DNA of 53,414 nucleotides, from positions 1 through 53,414 of the forward strand of contig CABZGO010000008.1 in assembly GCA_902525355.1 (NCBI GenBank), given 5' to 3'. Shown piece after piece: positions 27,574-37,236 of this stretch (the stretch's first letter is position 1; each line of letters starts with the position of its first letter). Source of the stretch: an uncultured Pelagibacteraceae bacterium (lineage in GTDB: Bacteria > Pseudomonadota > Alphaproteobacteria > Pelagibacterales > Pelagibacteraceae). The position numbers and the translations under genes were made by a program. The notes under the pieces were generated by a model, which had not been told where the DNA came from, did not search any database, and saw only the letters and a list, made by a program, of their open reading frames with translations.

Positions 27574-27650
27574 GCGCCCTTAGCTCAGCTGGATAGAGCA
27601 TCGGTTTTCTAAACCGAGGGTCGGAGGTTCGAATCCTCCAGGGCGCGCCA
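27574..27650 (+). tRNA. tRNA-Arg (anticodon TCT)
   Basis: A 77-nt cloverleaf with the 3' CCA encoded. The acceptor arms GCGCCCT and AGGGCGC pair perfectly, the anticodon arm is TCGGT-TTTCTAA-ACCGA with anticodon TCT, and the T arm is GGAGG-TTCGAAT-CCTCC. It reads AGA/AGG, the dominant arginine codons in this window. The flanking genes are core genes and I see no sign of element insertion. Confidence 0.97.
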
Positions 27651-27683
27651 TCTTTAATTGATCAACGTAGATGAGGTTATTTT

Positions 27684-27758
27684 ACCATTGATGGTTGTAT
27701 TACTTTCTGCTTTACTCGAGTATTCAAAAATTACTTTTTGAATAATTTGTTAACAAAT
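27684..27758 (+). promoter_or_regulatory. dyad-rich leader upstream of aapJ
   Basis: Between tRNA-Arg and aapJ lie four inverted repeats in sequence. They are ACCAT-TG-ATGGT (27684-27695), the perfect palindrome TACTCGAGTA (27713-27722), a 10-bp perfect hairpin TATTCAAAAA/TTTTTGAATA with loop TTAC (27721-27744), and the perfect palindrome ATTTGTTAACAAAT (27745-27758). The second and third overlap by two bases. They could be operators or an RNA structure controlling the binding-protein gene. They match no riboswitch I know. Confidence 0.5.
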
Positions 27759-27780
27759 AAATAATAAAAAGAGGAAAATA

Positions 27781-28821
27781 ATGTTTAAAATAATAAAACA
27801 ATTGACTTCTGTAGTTGCTATGTTTGCTGTGTTATTTGCTTTTTCAACAGAAACAATGGCTGCTAAGAAATCAAAAACTCTTGAGAACACTAAAAAAAGA
27901 GGATTCGTAAGATGTGGTGTTTCTCAAGGTCTTCCTGGATTTTCAAACGCAGATGAGTCTGGAAATTGGACAGGAATAGATGTTGATGTATGTAGAGCTG
28001 TTGCAGCTGCTACATTAGGAGACGCGACTAAAGTTAAGTTCACTCCTTTAAGTGCAAAAGAGAGATTTACTGCACTTACTTCAGGTGAAATTGACATCTT
28101 ATCAAGAAACACAACTTGGACACTTTCAAGAGATGCTGACATTGGTTTAACATTTGTTGGTGTTAATTTTTATGACGGACAAGGTTTTATGGTAAGAAAA
28201 GGTTCAGGAATTTCATCAACAGGTGAATTTAAAAATGGAACATCAGTTTGTACAAACTTAGGAACTACAACTGAGCTTAATATGAGAGATTTCTTTGACT
28301 CAAGAGGAATTTCATATGAGCCAGTAGTTTTTGAAAAAGCTGATGAAGTTGTAGCCGCATATGATGCTGGTAGATGTGATACATACACTACAGATAAATC
28401 TGGTCTTGCTGCACAAAGAACTAAATTATCAGCTCCAGATGATCACGTAGTGTTACCTGAAACTATTTCAAAAGAGCCACTTGGACCAGTTGTACGTCAA
28501 GGTGATTCTGTTTGGGAAGATATAGTAAGATGGTCTTTAAATACTATGATCGAAGCAGAGGAGTATGGTGTTAACTCATCAAATGCTGATATGATGAAAA
28601 CTTCAAACAATCCAGCAATCAAAAGATTAGTTGGTGCTGAAGGAGAATTAGGTGCAGCTTTTGGTTTAGATAACGAATGGAACTTAAGAATTATCAAACA
28701 AGTTGGTAACTACGGTGAAAGCTATAAAAGAAACATAGCAGACACTGGAATTCTACCTGATAGAGGTCCAAACGAATTATGGACTAAAGGTGGAATATTG
28801 TACGTACCACCAGCAAGATAA
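27781..28821 (+). CDS. aapJ: general L-amino-acid ABC transporter, periplasmic binding protein AapJ
   Basis: Solute-binding protein (SBP_bac_3 family, also annotated yhdW) for broad-range L-amino-acid import. The 346-residue protein has a signal peptide (about 1-27, ending ETMAAKK) and the AapJ-type sequence VRCGVSQGLPGFSNADESGNWTG... and later YTTDKSGLAAQR. A strong ribosome site, GAGGAAAATA, sits just before the ATG, unlike most genes in the window, which fits very high expression. Codon use is more G+C-rich and regular than in neighbours. A terminator separates it from aapQ. Confidence 0.94.
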   Translation: MFKIIKQLTSVVAMFAVLFAFSTETMAAKKSKTLENTKKRGFVRCGVSQGLPGFSNADESGNWTGIDVDVCRAVAAATLGDATKVKFTPLSAKERFTALTSGEIDILSRNTTWTLSRDADIGLTFVGVNFYDGQGFMVRKGSGISSTGEFKNGTSVCTNLGTTTELNMRDFFDSRGISYEPVVFEKADEVVAAYDAGRCDTYTTDKSGLAAQRTKLSAPDDHVVLPETISKEPLGPVVRQGDSVWEDIVRWSLNTMIEAEEYGVNSSNADMMKTSNNPAIKRLVGAEGELGAAFGLDNEWNLRIIKQVGNYGESYKRNIADTGILPDRGPNELWTKGGILYVPPAR

Positions 28822-28840
28822 TTTTATTTCAAATTACTTA

Positions 28841-28872
28841 AAAAGGGCTAGAAATATCTAGCCCTTTTTTTT
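28841..28872 (+). terminator. intrinsic terminator between aapJ and aapQ
   Basis: A perfect 12-bp stem, AAAAGGGCTAGA (28841-28852) with TCTAGCCCTTTT (28857-28868), a four-base loop AATA and a further run of T to 28872. It ends 11 nt before aapQ. As an intra-operon terminator it would give many short aapJ transcripts and fewer full-length aapJQMP transcripts, a common design for binding-protein operons. Confidence 0.85.
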
Positions 28873-28883
28873 ATTATAATCCG

Positions 28884-30035
28884 ATGAACAACATTATAAA
28901 AAAATTTATACCCCAGATTTTAGCAATACTGTTTGTTGTTCTTATTTTTGGGTTTTTAACTATTAATGCTCAGACCAATATGGATAATAGAGGCATTGAT
29001 TTTGGTTTTGATTTTTTATCACAAGAGTCTTCATTTGATGTTCAGTTTTCTTTAATTGAATATAGTGGATCAGACTCCTATGCTCGTGCTTTTTTAGTTG
29101 GACTTTTAAATACTTTATTAGTTTCTTTTATAAGTATAATTATTTGTACAATATTAGGTATTATAATTGGTGTAGCAAGATTATCATCAAATTACCTAAT
29201 AAAAAACTCAGCCGCATGGTACGTCGAGTTTTTTAGAAATATTCCATTACTGCTACAAATCTTCTTTTGGTATTACGCAGCACTTAGAGCTTTACCTATG
29301 CCAGAGAAAGCTAATGCGTGGTTTGGAGTAACTTATATGACTGTAAAAGGTTATTACATTCCATCAATGGTATGGCAAAACTTAAATGTATTTCTATATT
29401 GTGGTCTTGCAGCAATAGTTTCAATCATTGTTTTAAAGAATTATGCGAGTAAATTAAGAGACACACAAGGCAAACAAATCCCTTTCTTTCTTTATTCGGT
29501 TACTTTATTAGTTGTTTTGCCTCTTTTGTCATTTTTATTTGGTGGAGTATCTTTAGAATTTGAATTACCAGAGCTTAAAAAATTATCAAAAATTTCTTAT
29601 ATATACGAAGGTGGAATAAGTTTGCCTCCTGAATTAATAGCATTAGTTTTAGCACTATCTTTATATACCTCTACTTTTGTAGCAGAATGTGTAAGAGCTG
29701 GTATTGAAGGAGTTACCAAAGGCCAAAAAGAGGCTGCAGCATCTGTTGGTTTAACACCTAATCAAGTTTTAAAATTAGTTATTATGCCTCAAGCTTTAAG
29801 AATTATTATTCCACCAACAACAAACCAATATTTAAATTTAACTAAAAATTCATCTCTAGCAGCAGCAATTGCATATCCTGATTTAGTATTGGTGTTTGCA
29901 GGAACTGCATTAATGCAAACAGGTAAAGCAATTGAAATTGTTTCTATAACAATGTTAACCTATTTAACTATTAGTCTTACTATTGCAGCAATAATGAATT
30001 GGTATAACAAGAAGATTGAAATTAAAGAAAAGTAA
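28884..30035 (+). CDS. aapQ: general L-amino-acid ABC transporter permease AapQ
   Basis: One of two inner-membrane permeases of the Aap system. The 383-residue protein has several membrane helices and HisM-type domains, with FRNIPLLLQIFFWY in the first half and the EAA loop (KEAAASVGLTPNQVLKLVIMPQALRIIIPP) near residues 285-315. AapQ-type permeases carry an extra periplasmic insert, seen here at about 130-245. It starts 11 nt after the terminator and is followed by aapM after 3 nt. Confidence 0.94.
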   Translation: MNNIIKKFIPQILAILFVVLIFGFLTINAQTNMDNRGIDFGFDFLSQESSFDVQFSLIEYSGSDSYARAFLVGLLNTLLVSFISIIICTILGIIIGVARLSSNYLIKNSAAWYVEFFRNIPLLLQIFFWYYAALRALPMPEKANAWFGVTYMTVKGYYIPSMVWQNLNVFLYCGLAAIVSIIVLKNYASKLRDTQGKQIPFFLYSVTLLVVLPLLSFLFGGVSLEFELPELKKLSKISYIYEGGISLPPELIALVLALSLYTSTFVAECVRAGIEGVTKGQKEAAASVGLTPNQVLKLVIMPQALRIIIPPTTNQYLNLTKNSSLAAAIAYPDLVLVFAGTALMQTGKAIEIVSITMLTYLTISLTIAAIMNWYNKKIEIKEK

Positions 30036-30038
30036 GCG

Positions 30039-31310
30039 ATGCAAATATTAAATTTTTTAAAACCCAACAGAGATAACATTAAAAACTATTCTATTATAGG
30101 TTCTTTTTTAGTTTTAGTAAGTTTTATTGACGTAATATCAAATGCATTTTTTAAAATAAATATAACATCTTTTTTGCCTGGCTCCTTAACTAATTTGTTT
30201 CCATTAATCTTAGGATTTATTGGATTAAATATGATGAGAATTGATTACTCAGGGAATAAAAATTTAGATTTATTAAATAAAAATATAAATACAAATAATT
30301 TCAATGCTCTATTAACTTTATTAATATTATTTTCAATTATTAAAGCTCTTCCCCAGTCTCTAAGTTGGATGATTTTAGATGCCACTATCTCAGGTGATTC
30401 AAAAGATGCATGCACAGGTACAGGAGCCTGTTGGACTTATATAAAGGTTTGGTTCAGAAGATTTATGTATGGAATGTATCCTAATGAATTTCATTGGAGA
30501 ATTAATACTGCATTTATTTTAGTTATAGCACTTGGATTTGTTGGATATTTCATGAAAGAAAATTTAAAAAAATATTTAGCATTATATTACGTTATTATTT
30601 ATCCAATAATTGCATATCTAGTTATATACTATTTAATATCAGGTGGATCTTTCGGTCTTCAATGGGTTGAGACAGGTGCATGGGGTGGCTTATCACTTAC
30701 ATTTATAGTTTCATTTTTTTGTTTAATTTTCTGTTTTCCACTGGGCATGATATTTGCATTAGGAAGAAGATCTAATCTTCCAGTAATAAAATATATATCT
30801 ATTTGTTACATTGAGTTTTGGAGAGGTGTTCCATTAATTACTGTTTTATTCATGTCTTCTGTAATGTTTCCTATGTTCTTACCTGAAGATTTTTTTATGG
30901 ATAAATTGGTAAGAGTAATAATTGCAATTACATTATTTGAGGCAGCATACTGTGCCGAGGTTATTAGAGGAGGCTTGCAATCATTACCTAGAGGTCAATA
31001 TGATGCTGCAAAATCATTAGGAATGGGTTATTGGAAAATGCATATTTTTGTTATCTTACCACAAGCACTAAAATTAGTAATACCTGGAATAGCAAATACA
31101 TTTTTAGCATTAGTAAAAGATACGCCTTTAATATTTGTAGTTGGTTTAGCTGAATTAGCAGGCATGCTTGCTTTAGCAAAAACAAATCCAAAATGGCTTG
31201 GATTTGCTATGGAAGGATATATTTTTGCATCAATAGTATTCTGGATTATATGCTATGCAATGAGTAAATATAGTTATAACTTAGAGGCAAAATATAAAAC
31301 TGAAAGATAA
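30039..31310 (+). CDS. aapM: general L-amino-acid ABC transporter permease AapM
   Basis: Second permease of the Aap system, 423 residues with multiple membrane segments. The HisM-type permease domain is in the C-terminal half: YIEFWRGVPLITVLFMSSVMFPMFLP and the EAA loop RGQYDAAKSLGMGYWKMHIFVILPQALKLVIPG. The long N-terminal part with additional helices is characteristic of AapM. It sits 3 nt from both aapQ and aapP. Confidence 0.94.
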   Translation: MQILNFLKPNRDNIKNYSIIGSFLVLVSFIDVISNAFFKINITSFLPGSLTNLFPLILGFIGLNMMRIDYSGNKNLDLLNKNINTNNFNALLTLLILFSIIKALPQSLSWMILDATISGDSKDACTGTGACWTYIKVWFRRFMYGMYPNEFHWRINTAFILVIALGFVGYFMKENLKKYLALYYVIIYPIIAYLVIYYLISGGSFGLQWVETGAWGGLSLTFIVSFFCLIFCFPLGMIFALGRRSNLPVIKYISICYIEFWRGVPLITVLFMSSVMFPMFLPEDFFMDKLVRVIIAITLFEAAYCAEVIRGGLQSLPRGQYDAAKSLGMGYWKMHIFVILPQALKLVIPGIANTFLALVKDTPLIFVVGLAELAGMLALAKTNPKWLGFAMEGYIFASIVFWIICYAMSKYSYNLEAKYKTER

Positions 31311-31313
31311 TAA

Positions 31314-32048
31314 ATGTCTGACCCAATTATAAAAATTCAAAATATGAATAAATGGTTTGGCGATTTTCAAGTTTTAAAAAATATTAATCTTGAGGTTGAG
31401 GCAAATAAAAAAATTGTTGTATGTGGCCCCTCTGGATCGGGAAAATCAACACTAATTAGATGTATTAATAGATTAGAAGAGCATCAAGAGGGAGATATAA
31501 TTGTTGATGGCAGTGAACTATCAGAAAAAACAAAAGATATTGAAAAAATAAGAGCAGAAGTTGGAATGGTTTTTCAACAATTTAATTTATTTCCACATCT
31601 TTCAATATTAGATAATTGTACACTTGCTCCTATTTGGGTAAAAAAAATGCCTAAAAAAGAGGCTCAAGAACTAGCTTTAGACCAACTTAAAAAAGTTCAG
31701 ATAGATGATCAAGCAAACAAATTTCCTGGGCAACTCTCTGGAGGTCAACAACAGCGTTGTGCGATAGCAAGAGCATTATGTATGCAACCAAAAATTATGT
31801 TATTTGATGAACCAACATCAGCTTTAGATCCAGAGATGATCAAAGAAGTACTTGATGCAATGGTAAATCTTGCAAAAGGTGGAATGACAATGATTGTTGT
31901 AACACACGAGATGGGATTTGCTAAAGAAGTTGCTGATGAGGTCATTTTTATGGATGAAGGCATGATAATTGAGAAGGCAGAAACCAAACAATTCTTTGCT
32001 AACCCAAAGAGTGATAGAACAAAGCTTTTTTTAAGCCAAATTCTTTAA
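31314..32048 (+). CDS. aapP: general L-amino-acid ABC transporter ATP-binding protein AapP
   Basis: ATPase that powers AapQM. The 244-residue protein has Walker [10 protein letters not shown] (38-46), signature LSGGQ (141-145), Walker B IMLFDEP (161-167) and the H-loop THEMGFA, all intact. It ends the aapJQMP operon. No strong terminator follows, only a weak GGTTT/AAACC stem with a T run near 32085-32118. Confidence 0.95.
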   Translation: MSDPIIKIQNMNKWFGDFQVLKNINLEVEANKKIVVCGPSGSGKSTLIRCINRLEEHQEGDIIVDGSELSEKTKDIEKIRAEVGMVFQQFNLFPHLSILDNCTLAPIWVKKMPKKEAQELALDQLKKVQIDDQANKFPGQLSGGQQQRCAIARALCMQPKIMLFDEPTSALDPEMIKEVLDAMVNLAKGGMTMIVVTHEMGFAKEVADEVIFMDEGMIIEKAETKQFFANPKSDRTKLFLSQIL

Positions 32049-32083
32049 AATAATTCTAAAGACTTAGTAAAAAGTTACTTGAC

Positions 32084-32118
32084 AGGTTTGGAATAAGTTA
32101 AAAAAACCCTTTTTTTTA
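32084..32118 (+). terminator. possible weak terminator after aapP
   Basis: A short stem (AGGTTT with AAACC plus one bulged C) around a loop of about 14 nt is followed by eight T residues. The stem is weak, so it may not work well. It is the only terminator candidate in the 145-nt gap between aapP and the XRE regulator. A TTGACA just before it (32079-32084) could instead be a -35 element, but no good -10 lies at the right distance. Confidence 0.3.
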
Positions 32119-32193
32119 AAAATTATTTTACTTGCATAAAGTTTTCTATTTAGATTAACTCTCATTAATATTTTATTTAAAGAGGGGTCTTAA

Positions 32194-32565
32194 ATGGAAG
32201 ATAATTTTAACAAACATCTTGGGAATAAACTCAAGCTAAGAAGATTAGCACTAGGTTTAACTCAAACTAAAGTAGCAAAAGCTATAAACGTAACATTTCA
32301 ACAAATTCAAAAGTATGAAAAAGGAACAAATGGCGTAAGTTCAATTAGATTATTGCAACTTTCTAATTATTTAAAAGTTCCAATAAATTATTTTTTTGAA
32401 GATTTTTCAGAATATTTAGTAAATCTTGATAAATCAAAAGAAGGACACATGAATGTAAATTATAACTTCTTAGTTAAAGTTTATTCAGAGTTAACCCAGG
32501 ATCAAAAAATTAAATTTGGAAAAAATTTACAAATAGCACAAATAAGTACCTCCAAAGCTGTTTAA
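32194..32565 (+). CDS. XRE-family transcriptional regulator (PraR-like)
   Basis: A 123-residue protein with a Cro/C1-type helix-turn-helix at about residues 12-66 (GNKLKLRRLALGLTQTKVAK, then VTFQQIQKYEKGTNGVSSIRLLQLSNYLKVPINYFFE). The FQQIQKYEKGTN-x-VSxxRL pattern and the short C-terminal tail match the small alphaproteobacterial PraR/PhrR-type regulators. Targets are unknown; neighbouring genes do not reveal them. A purine-rich AGAGGGG lies about 7-13 nt upstream of the ATG, with a 145-nt leader region. Confidence 0.82.
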   Translation: MEDNFNKHLGNKLKLRRLALGLTQTKVAKAINVTFQQIQKYEKGTNGVSSIRLLQLSNYLKVPINYFFEDFSEYLVNLDKSKEGHMNVNYNFLVKVYSELTQDQKIKFGKNLQIAQISTSKAV

Positions 32566-32571
32566 TTGATT

Positions 32572-32647
32572 TGGCTCCTCGGGCAGGACTCGAACCTGCG
32601 ACCAATTGATTAACAGTCAACTGCTCTACCAACTGAGCTACCGAGGA
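32572..32647 (-). tRNA. tRNA-Asn (anticodon GTT)
   Basis: A 76-nt cloverleaf on the minus strand with encoded CCA. Acceptor arms TCCTCGG and CCGAGGA pair fully, the anticodon loop CTGTTAA gives anticodon GTT, and the T arm is GCAGG-TTCGAGT-CCTGC. It lies 6 nt from the convergent XRE regulator stop. Confidence 0.97.
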
Positions 32648-32696
32648 ATATTTTCTCACAACTTACTTTTTTTAAAACTTATCTCAATACTTATTT

Positions 32697-32770
32697 TGGA
32701 GGCAACGCCCGGAATCGAACCGGGATACAAGGATTTGCAATCCTCTGCGTAACCATTCCGCCACGTTGCC
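32697..32770 (-). tRNA. tRNA-Cys (anticodon GCA)
   Basis: A 74-nt cloverleaf on the minus strand with encoded CCA. Acceptor arms GGCAACG and CGTTGCC pair, the discriminator is U as usual for tRNA-Cys, the anticodon loop TTGCAAA gives anticodon GCA, and the T arm is CCCGG-TTCGATT-CCGGG. It lies 49 nt upstream of tRNA-Asn on the same strand, so they may share a transcript. The 120 nt between it and valS show nothing I can assign. Confidence 0.96.
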
Positions 32771-32890
32771 ATCAATTACAAAAATAATTGTTAATCGATC
32801 TTTGTATAATTCATTTTGATCATTAGTCTATAAATTTAGCAATGATTTTCATTATTGTTTATTAATTTGATTAATTTATAAAACAAATCA

Positions 32891-35518
32891 ATGAGTTTTG
32901 ATAAATACGAGCATAAAAATGTTGAGAATAATATTTACGATTATTGGGAAAAAAATGAATTATTTAAACCAAAACAAAATTCAAAAAAATTCTCAATTGT
33001 AATCCCTCCACCAAATGTAACTGGAAGCCTGCACATGGGGCATGCTTTAAATAATTCAATTCAAGATGTTTTAACAAGATTTCATAGAATGAATAATTAT
33101 GAAACTTTATGGCAACCAGGGACAGATCATGCTGGTATTGCAACCCAAGCTTTAGTTGAAAAGAAACTTTTAAAAGATGGTGTTAAAAAAAATGATCTAG
33201 GAAGAGAAAAATTTATTGAAAAAGTATGGGAATGGAAAAACGAGTATGGAGATATAATAATAAATCAACTTAAAAAACTTGGATGTTCTTGTGATTGGTC
33301 CCGTAATGCATTCACAATGGATGAGAATTTGTCTAAGTCAGTGATAAAAGTATTTGTTGAACTGTATAATAAAAAATTAATCTACAAAGCAAAAAAACTT
33401 GTTAATTGGGATGTTGTATTAAAAACTGCTATCTCTGATTTAGAAGTTGATCAACGTGAGGTAAACTCTCAACTTTATTATATAAATTATCCTATAGAGG
33501 GATCGGATAACTTTATAACAATTGCAACAACTAGACCTGAAACTATGTTAGGAGATACTGCAATAGCAGTAAATCCTAAAGATGATCGATTTAAAGATGT
33601 TGTTGGAAAGTTAGTTACAATACCTTTAGCAAACAGAAAAATAAAAGTAATAACAGATGACTATGCTGATCCTGAACAAGGAACAGGGGCAGTAAAAATT
33701 ACTCCAGCCCATGATTTTAATGATTATGATGTAGGTATAAGAAACAACTTAGAAGTAATTAATATATTTACTTCAGATGGAAAAATAAATGACAATGCAC
33801 CTGACCCATATAAAGGTTTAGATAGATTTGCTGCAAGAAAATTAATACTAGAACATCTCGAAGAAGGTAAATTTTTAGAAAAAATAGAAAAATTAGTAAA
33901 TAAAGTTCCTTATGGCGATAGATCTAATTCTATTATTGAACCTTACTTAACTGAACAATGGTTTGTTGATGCTAAAACTTTATCCATTAAAGCAAAAGAA
34001 GTAGTAAATAATGGTAAGACTAAATTTTTTCCAGAGAATTGGTCTAAAACTTATTTTCAATGGATGAATAACATTGAACCTTGGTGTATTTCTCGTCAAT
34101 TATGGTGGGGACATCAAATTCCAGCATGGTACGGGCCAGATGGAAAAATATTTGTAGCTGAAAATGAAGATGAATGTAAAAAACAGGCAAAAGAATTCTA
34201 TAAAAAAGATGTAGAATTAAAAAGAGATGAAGATGTTTTAGATACTTGGTTTTCATCAGGTCTATGGCCATTTGCGACCCTAGGTTGGCCAGAAAAAACT
34301 CCAGAAGTTGAAAAATTTTATCCAACAAGTGTTCTCGTTACCGGTTTTGATATCATATTTTTCTGGGTTGCTAGAATGATTATGATGGGAACTCAGTTTT
34401 TAGATAAGGAACCTTTTAAAAATATATATGTTCATGCTTTAGTTAGAGATGAAAAGGGTCAAAAAATGTCTAAATCAAAGGGTAATGTAATTGATCCTTT
34501 AGAACTTATCGAAAAATATAGTGCAGACGCTTTAAGATTTACTCTATTATCAATGGCATCTCCAGGTCGAGATGTAAAATTATCTGAAGACAGGGTTAAA
34601 GGTTACAGAAATTTTTTAAATAAAATTTGGAATGCTAACAATTTTTTAATACAAAATGAGTGTGATTTTAGTGACATTAAAAAACCTGAAAATCTCAAAT
34701 TAACAATTAATAAGTGGATACTATCTGAACTTGTAAAAGTTAAAAACGACACAGAAAATAGTTTAAAAAACTATAGGTTTGATGAGGCAGCTAAGATTAT
34801 TTATCAATTTGTATGGCATTCATTTTGTGATTGGTATTTAGAGTTATCTAAAACAGTTTTAAACTCTGATAATGAGGAAGATATTAAGGAGTTAAGACAA
34901 ACATCAGCATATGTTTTTAAGGAAATTTTAATAATACTTCATCCATTTATTCCATTTGTAACTGAAGAGATATGGTTAAATAATAAGCTAGATAAAAATG
35001 GAAAAGATTACTTGATGCATGCCAATTGGCTAGAAGATGATTATCATGAAAAAAAATCGTATGATGAGATAAATAATATCATCAATTTTATTACATCAAT
35101 TAGATCATTTAAAAATGAATTAAATATAAGTCCTGGATCATTTATTGAAATTTCAACAGAAAATACAAACAAAGAATATAAAAACTTTTTATCTTTTAAT
35201 GAAAATATAATGAAAAAAAATGGAAGAATTAAAAATTTTCATGAAAAAGATTTAGATAAACCATCTGCAAGTATAGTCATAAGTGGTGAGGTATTTAAAT
35301 TATATTTTGATGAAGATGTTGATTTAAATATGATCAAATCAACATTAGAAAAGAAAATTATAAAAATTAGTGAAGAGATGAAAAAAATTGATGTTAGATT
35401 ATCAAATAAATCTTTTGTGGATCGTGCGCCACAAAATATAGTAAATCAGGAGAAAAGCAACTTTGCTAATCTTGAAAAAGATGTTAAAAAAATAGAATTA
35501 ACTCTTAAAGGTTTATAA
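32891..35518 (+). CDS. valS: valyl-tRNA synthetase ValS
   Basis: Class Ia synthetase charging tRNA-Val. The 875-residue protein has the HIGH motif HMGH (48-51) in [13 protein letters not shown], an editing domain with [13 protein letters not shown], the KMSKS motif at 525-529, an anticodon-binding helical domain and a C-terminal coiled-coil arm (about 800-875). Its stop overlaps the ilvD start by one base. Confidence 0.97.
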   Translation: MSFDKYEHKNVENNIYDYWEKNELFKPKQNSKKFSIVIPPPNVTGSLHMGHALNNSIQDVLTRFHRMNNYETLWQPGTDHAGIATQALVEKKLLKDGVKKNDLGREKFIEKVWEWKNEYGDIIINQLKKLGCSCDWSRNAFTMDENLSKSVIKVFVELYNKKLIYKAKKLVNWDVVLKTAISDLEVDQREVNSQLYYINYPIEGSDNFITIATTRPETMLGDTAIAVNPKDDRFKDVVGKLVTIPLANRKIKVITDDYADPEQGTGAVKITPAHDFNDYDVGIRNNLEVINIFTSDGKINDNAPDPYKGLDRFAARKLILEHLEEGKFLEKIEKLVNKVPYGDRSNSIIEPYLTEQWFVDAKTLSIKAKEVVNNGKTKFFPENWSKTYFQWMNNIEPWCISRQLWWGHQIPAWYGPDGKIFVAENEDECKKQAKEFYKKDVELKRDEDVLDTWFSSGLWPFATLGWPEKTPEVEKFYPTSVLVTGFDIIFFWVARMIMMGTQFLDKEPFKNIYVHALVRDEKGQKMSKSKGNVIDPLELIEKYSADALRFTLLSMASPGRDVKLSEDRVKGYRNFLNKIWNANNFLIQNECDFSDIKKPENLKLTINKWILSELVKVKNDTENSLKNYRFDEAAKIIYQFVWHSFCDWYLELSKTVLNSDNEEDIKELRQTSAYVFKEILIILHPFIPFVTEEIWLNNKLDKNGKDYLMHANWLEDDYHEKKSYDEINNIINFITSIRSFKNELNISPGSFIEISTENTNKEYKNFLSFNENIMKKNGRIKNFHEKDLDKPSASIVISGEVFKLYFDEDVDLNMIKSTLEKKIIKISEEMKKIDVRLSNKSFVDRAPQNIVNQEKSNFANLEKDVKKIELTLKGL

Positions 35519-37236
35519 TGAAAAAATTTAATAAGAAAAAATTACCAAGTAGACACACAACAATAGGTGCAGATAAAGCCCCTCAAAGATCATTTTATTA
35601 CGCAATGGATTTAACCGAAAAAGATGTAGCAAAACCATTTGTTGGTGTTGTTTCAACATGGAATGAAGCAGCTCCTTGTAACATAAATTTAATGAAACAA
35701 GCTCAATCAGTTAAAAAAGGAGTTAAAGCCTCAGGTGGAACTCCGAGAGAATTTTGTACGATTACAGTTACTGATGGAATTGCAATGGGTCATGAAGGAA
35801 TGAAATCCTCATTAATATCAAGAGATGTAATAGCAGACTCAACTGAACTTACGGTTAGAGGACATTGTTATGATGCATTAGTTGGATTAGCGGGGTGTGA
35901 TAAATCATTACCTGGTTTAATGATGTCGATGGTGCGTTTAAATATTCCAAGTGTATTTATATATGGTGGATCAATTCTACCTGGGAGATTTAATGGAAAA
36001 GATGTAACTGTTGTAGATGTATTTGAAGGTGTTGGAAAATATACGTCAAAAAAAATGACAGCTCATGCATTAAGAAAATTAGAATTAAAAGCATGTCCAA
36101 GTGCAGGTGCTTGTGGTGGACAATTTACTGCAAACACAATGGCATGTGTTTCTGAAGCAATAGGATTAGCTTTACCTTTCTCAGCAGGAACGCCAGCGCC
36201 ATATATAGAAAGAAATAAATATGCAATAGACAGCGGTAAAGCTGTAATGAATTTATTAGCAAAAAATATTAGACCTAGAGACATAGTAACAAGAAAAGCT
36301 TTAGAAAATGCAGCAACAATTGTTGCAGCAACAGGTGGATCAACAAATGCAGGTTTACACTTACCAGCAATCGCAAATGAAATTGGAATTAAATTTGATT
36401 TAATGGATGTTGCAAAAATATTTAAGAAAACTCCTTATCTTGCAGATTTAAAACCAGGTGGAAAATATGTTGCAAAAGATATGTGGGAAGCAGGAGGAGT
36501 TCCAATGTTATTAAAAACTTTAATGGATGGTGGCTACATTCACGGAGACTGTATGACTGTTACAGGCAAAACCATGAGAGAAAATTTAAAAAATGTTAAA
36601 TTTAGAACTAATCAAAAAGTAATGAGATCTTATCAAAATCCAATTTCTCCAACAGGTGGAGTTGTTGGATTAAAAGGAAATTTAGCTCCAGAGGGTGGAA
36701 TTGTAAAAATAGCAGGTTTAAAAAAATTACAATTTACAGGAAGAGCAAGATGTTTTGATAATGAAGAGTCTGCGTATAAAGCGGTAATAAACAGAAAATA
36801 CAAAGATGGAGACATCATTATAATTAGATATGAAGGACCAATAGGAGGTCCTGGAATGAGAGAAATGCTTCAAACAACTGCTGCAATCTACGGTCAGGGA
36901 AAAGGGGAGAAAGTGGCTCTTATTACAGACGGTAGGTTCTCTGGAGCTACCAGAGGCTTTTGTATCGGTCATGTGGGCCCTGAGGCCTCCGTAGGCGGTC
37001 CTATAGCCCTTTTAAGGAATGGGGATATCATCGATATAGACGCTAAAAAGGGTACAATTAACGTAAGACTTACAAAGAAGGAATTAAGTGCAAGACGTAA
37101 AAAATGGAAACCAAGAAAAGTGAATTTTGGTAATGGTACATTATGGAAATACGCGCAAACTGTTGGACCAGCTTATAAAGGCGCACCAACTCATCCAGGT
37201 GGTAAAAACGAGGTTAGAACTTACGCAGATATTTAA
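35518..37236 (+). CDS. ilvD: dihydroxy-acid dehydratase IlvD
   Basis: Iron-sulfur enzyme of isoleucine, valine and pantothenate synthesis. The 572-residue protein has candidate cluster cysteines Cys54 (AAPCNINL), Cys127 (AGCDKSLPG) and Cys199 ([16 protein letters not shown]). The number and length suggest the shorter IlvD type, often [2Fe-2S]. Bases 36901-37020 (about residues 462-501) are about 52% G+C, with codons such as GGG, GGC, AGG and GCC that are rare in the rest of the gene, which suggests recombination. TAATG overlaps occur at both ends. Confidence 0.96.
   Translation: MKKFNKKKLPSRHTTIGADKAPQRSFYYAMDLTEKDVAKPFVGVVSTWNEAAPCNINLMKQAQSVKKGVKASGGTPREFCTITVTDGIAMGHEGMKSSLISRDVIADSTELTVRGHCYDALVGLAGCDKSLPGLMMSMVRLNIPSVFIYGGSILPGRFNGKDVTVVDVFEGVGKYTSKKMTAHALRKLELKACPSAGACGGQFTANTMACVSEAIGLALPFSAGTPAPYIERNKYAIDSGKAVMNLLAKNIRPRDIVTRKALENAATIVAATGGSTNAGLHLPAIANEIGIKFDLMDVAKIFKKTPYLADLKPGGKYVAKDMWEAGGVPMLLKTLMDGGYIHGDCMTVTGKTMRENLKNVKFRTNQKVMRSYQNPISPTGGVVGLKGNLAPEGGIVKIAGLKKLQFTGRARCFDNEESAYKAVINRKYKDGDIIIIRYEGPIGGPGMREMLQTTAAIYGQGKGEKVALITDGRFSGATRGFCIGHVGPEASVGGPIALLRNGDIIDIDAKKGTINVRLTKKELSARRKKWKPRKVNFGNGTLWKYAQTVGPAYKGAPTHPGGKNEVRTYADI

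Noticed and set aside
27574-27650. tRNA-Arg as an integration site for a mobile element
   Set aside because: Both flanks are core genes, no integrase is present, and I see no repeated 3' tRNA segment in the window.
32079-32106. TTGACA as the -35 of a promoter for the XRE regulator
   Set aside because: The bases 16-18 nt downstream are an A run followed by CCC, with no -10 hexamer, so I do not call a promoter.
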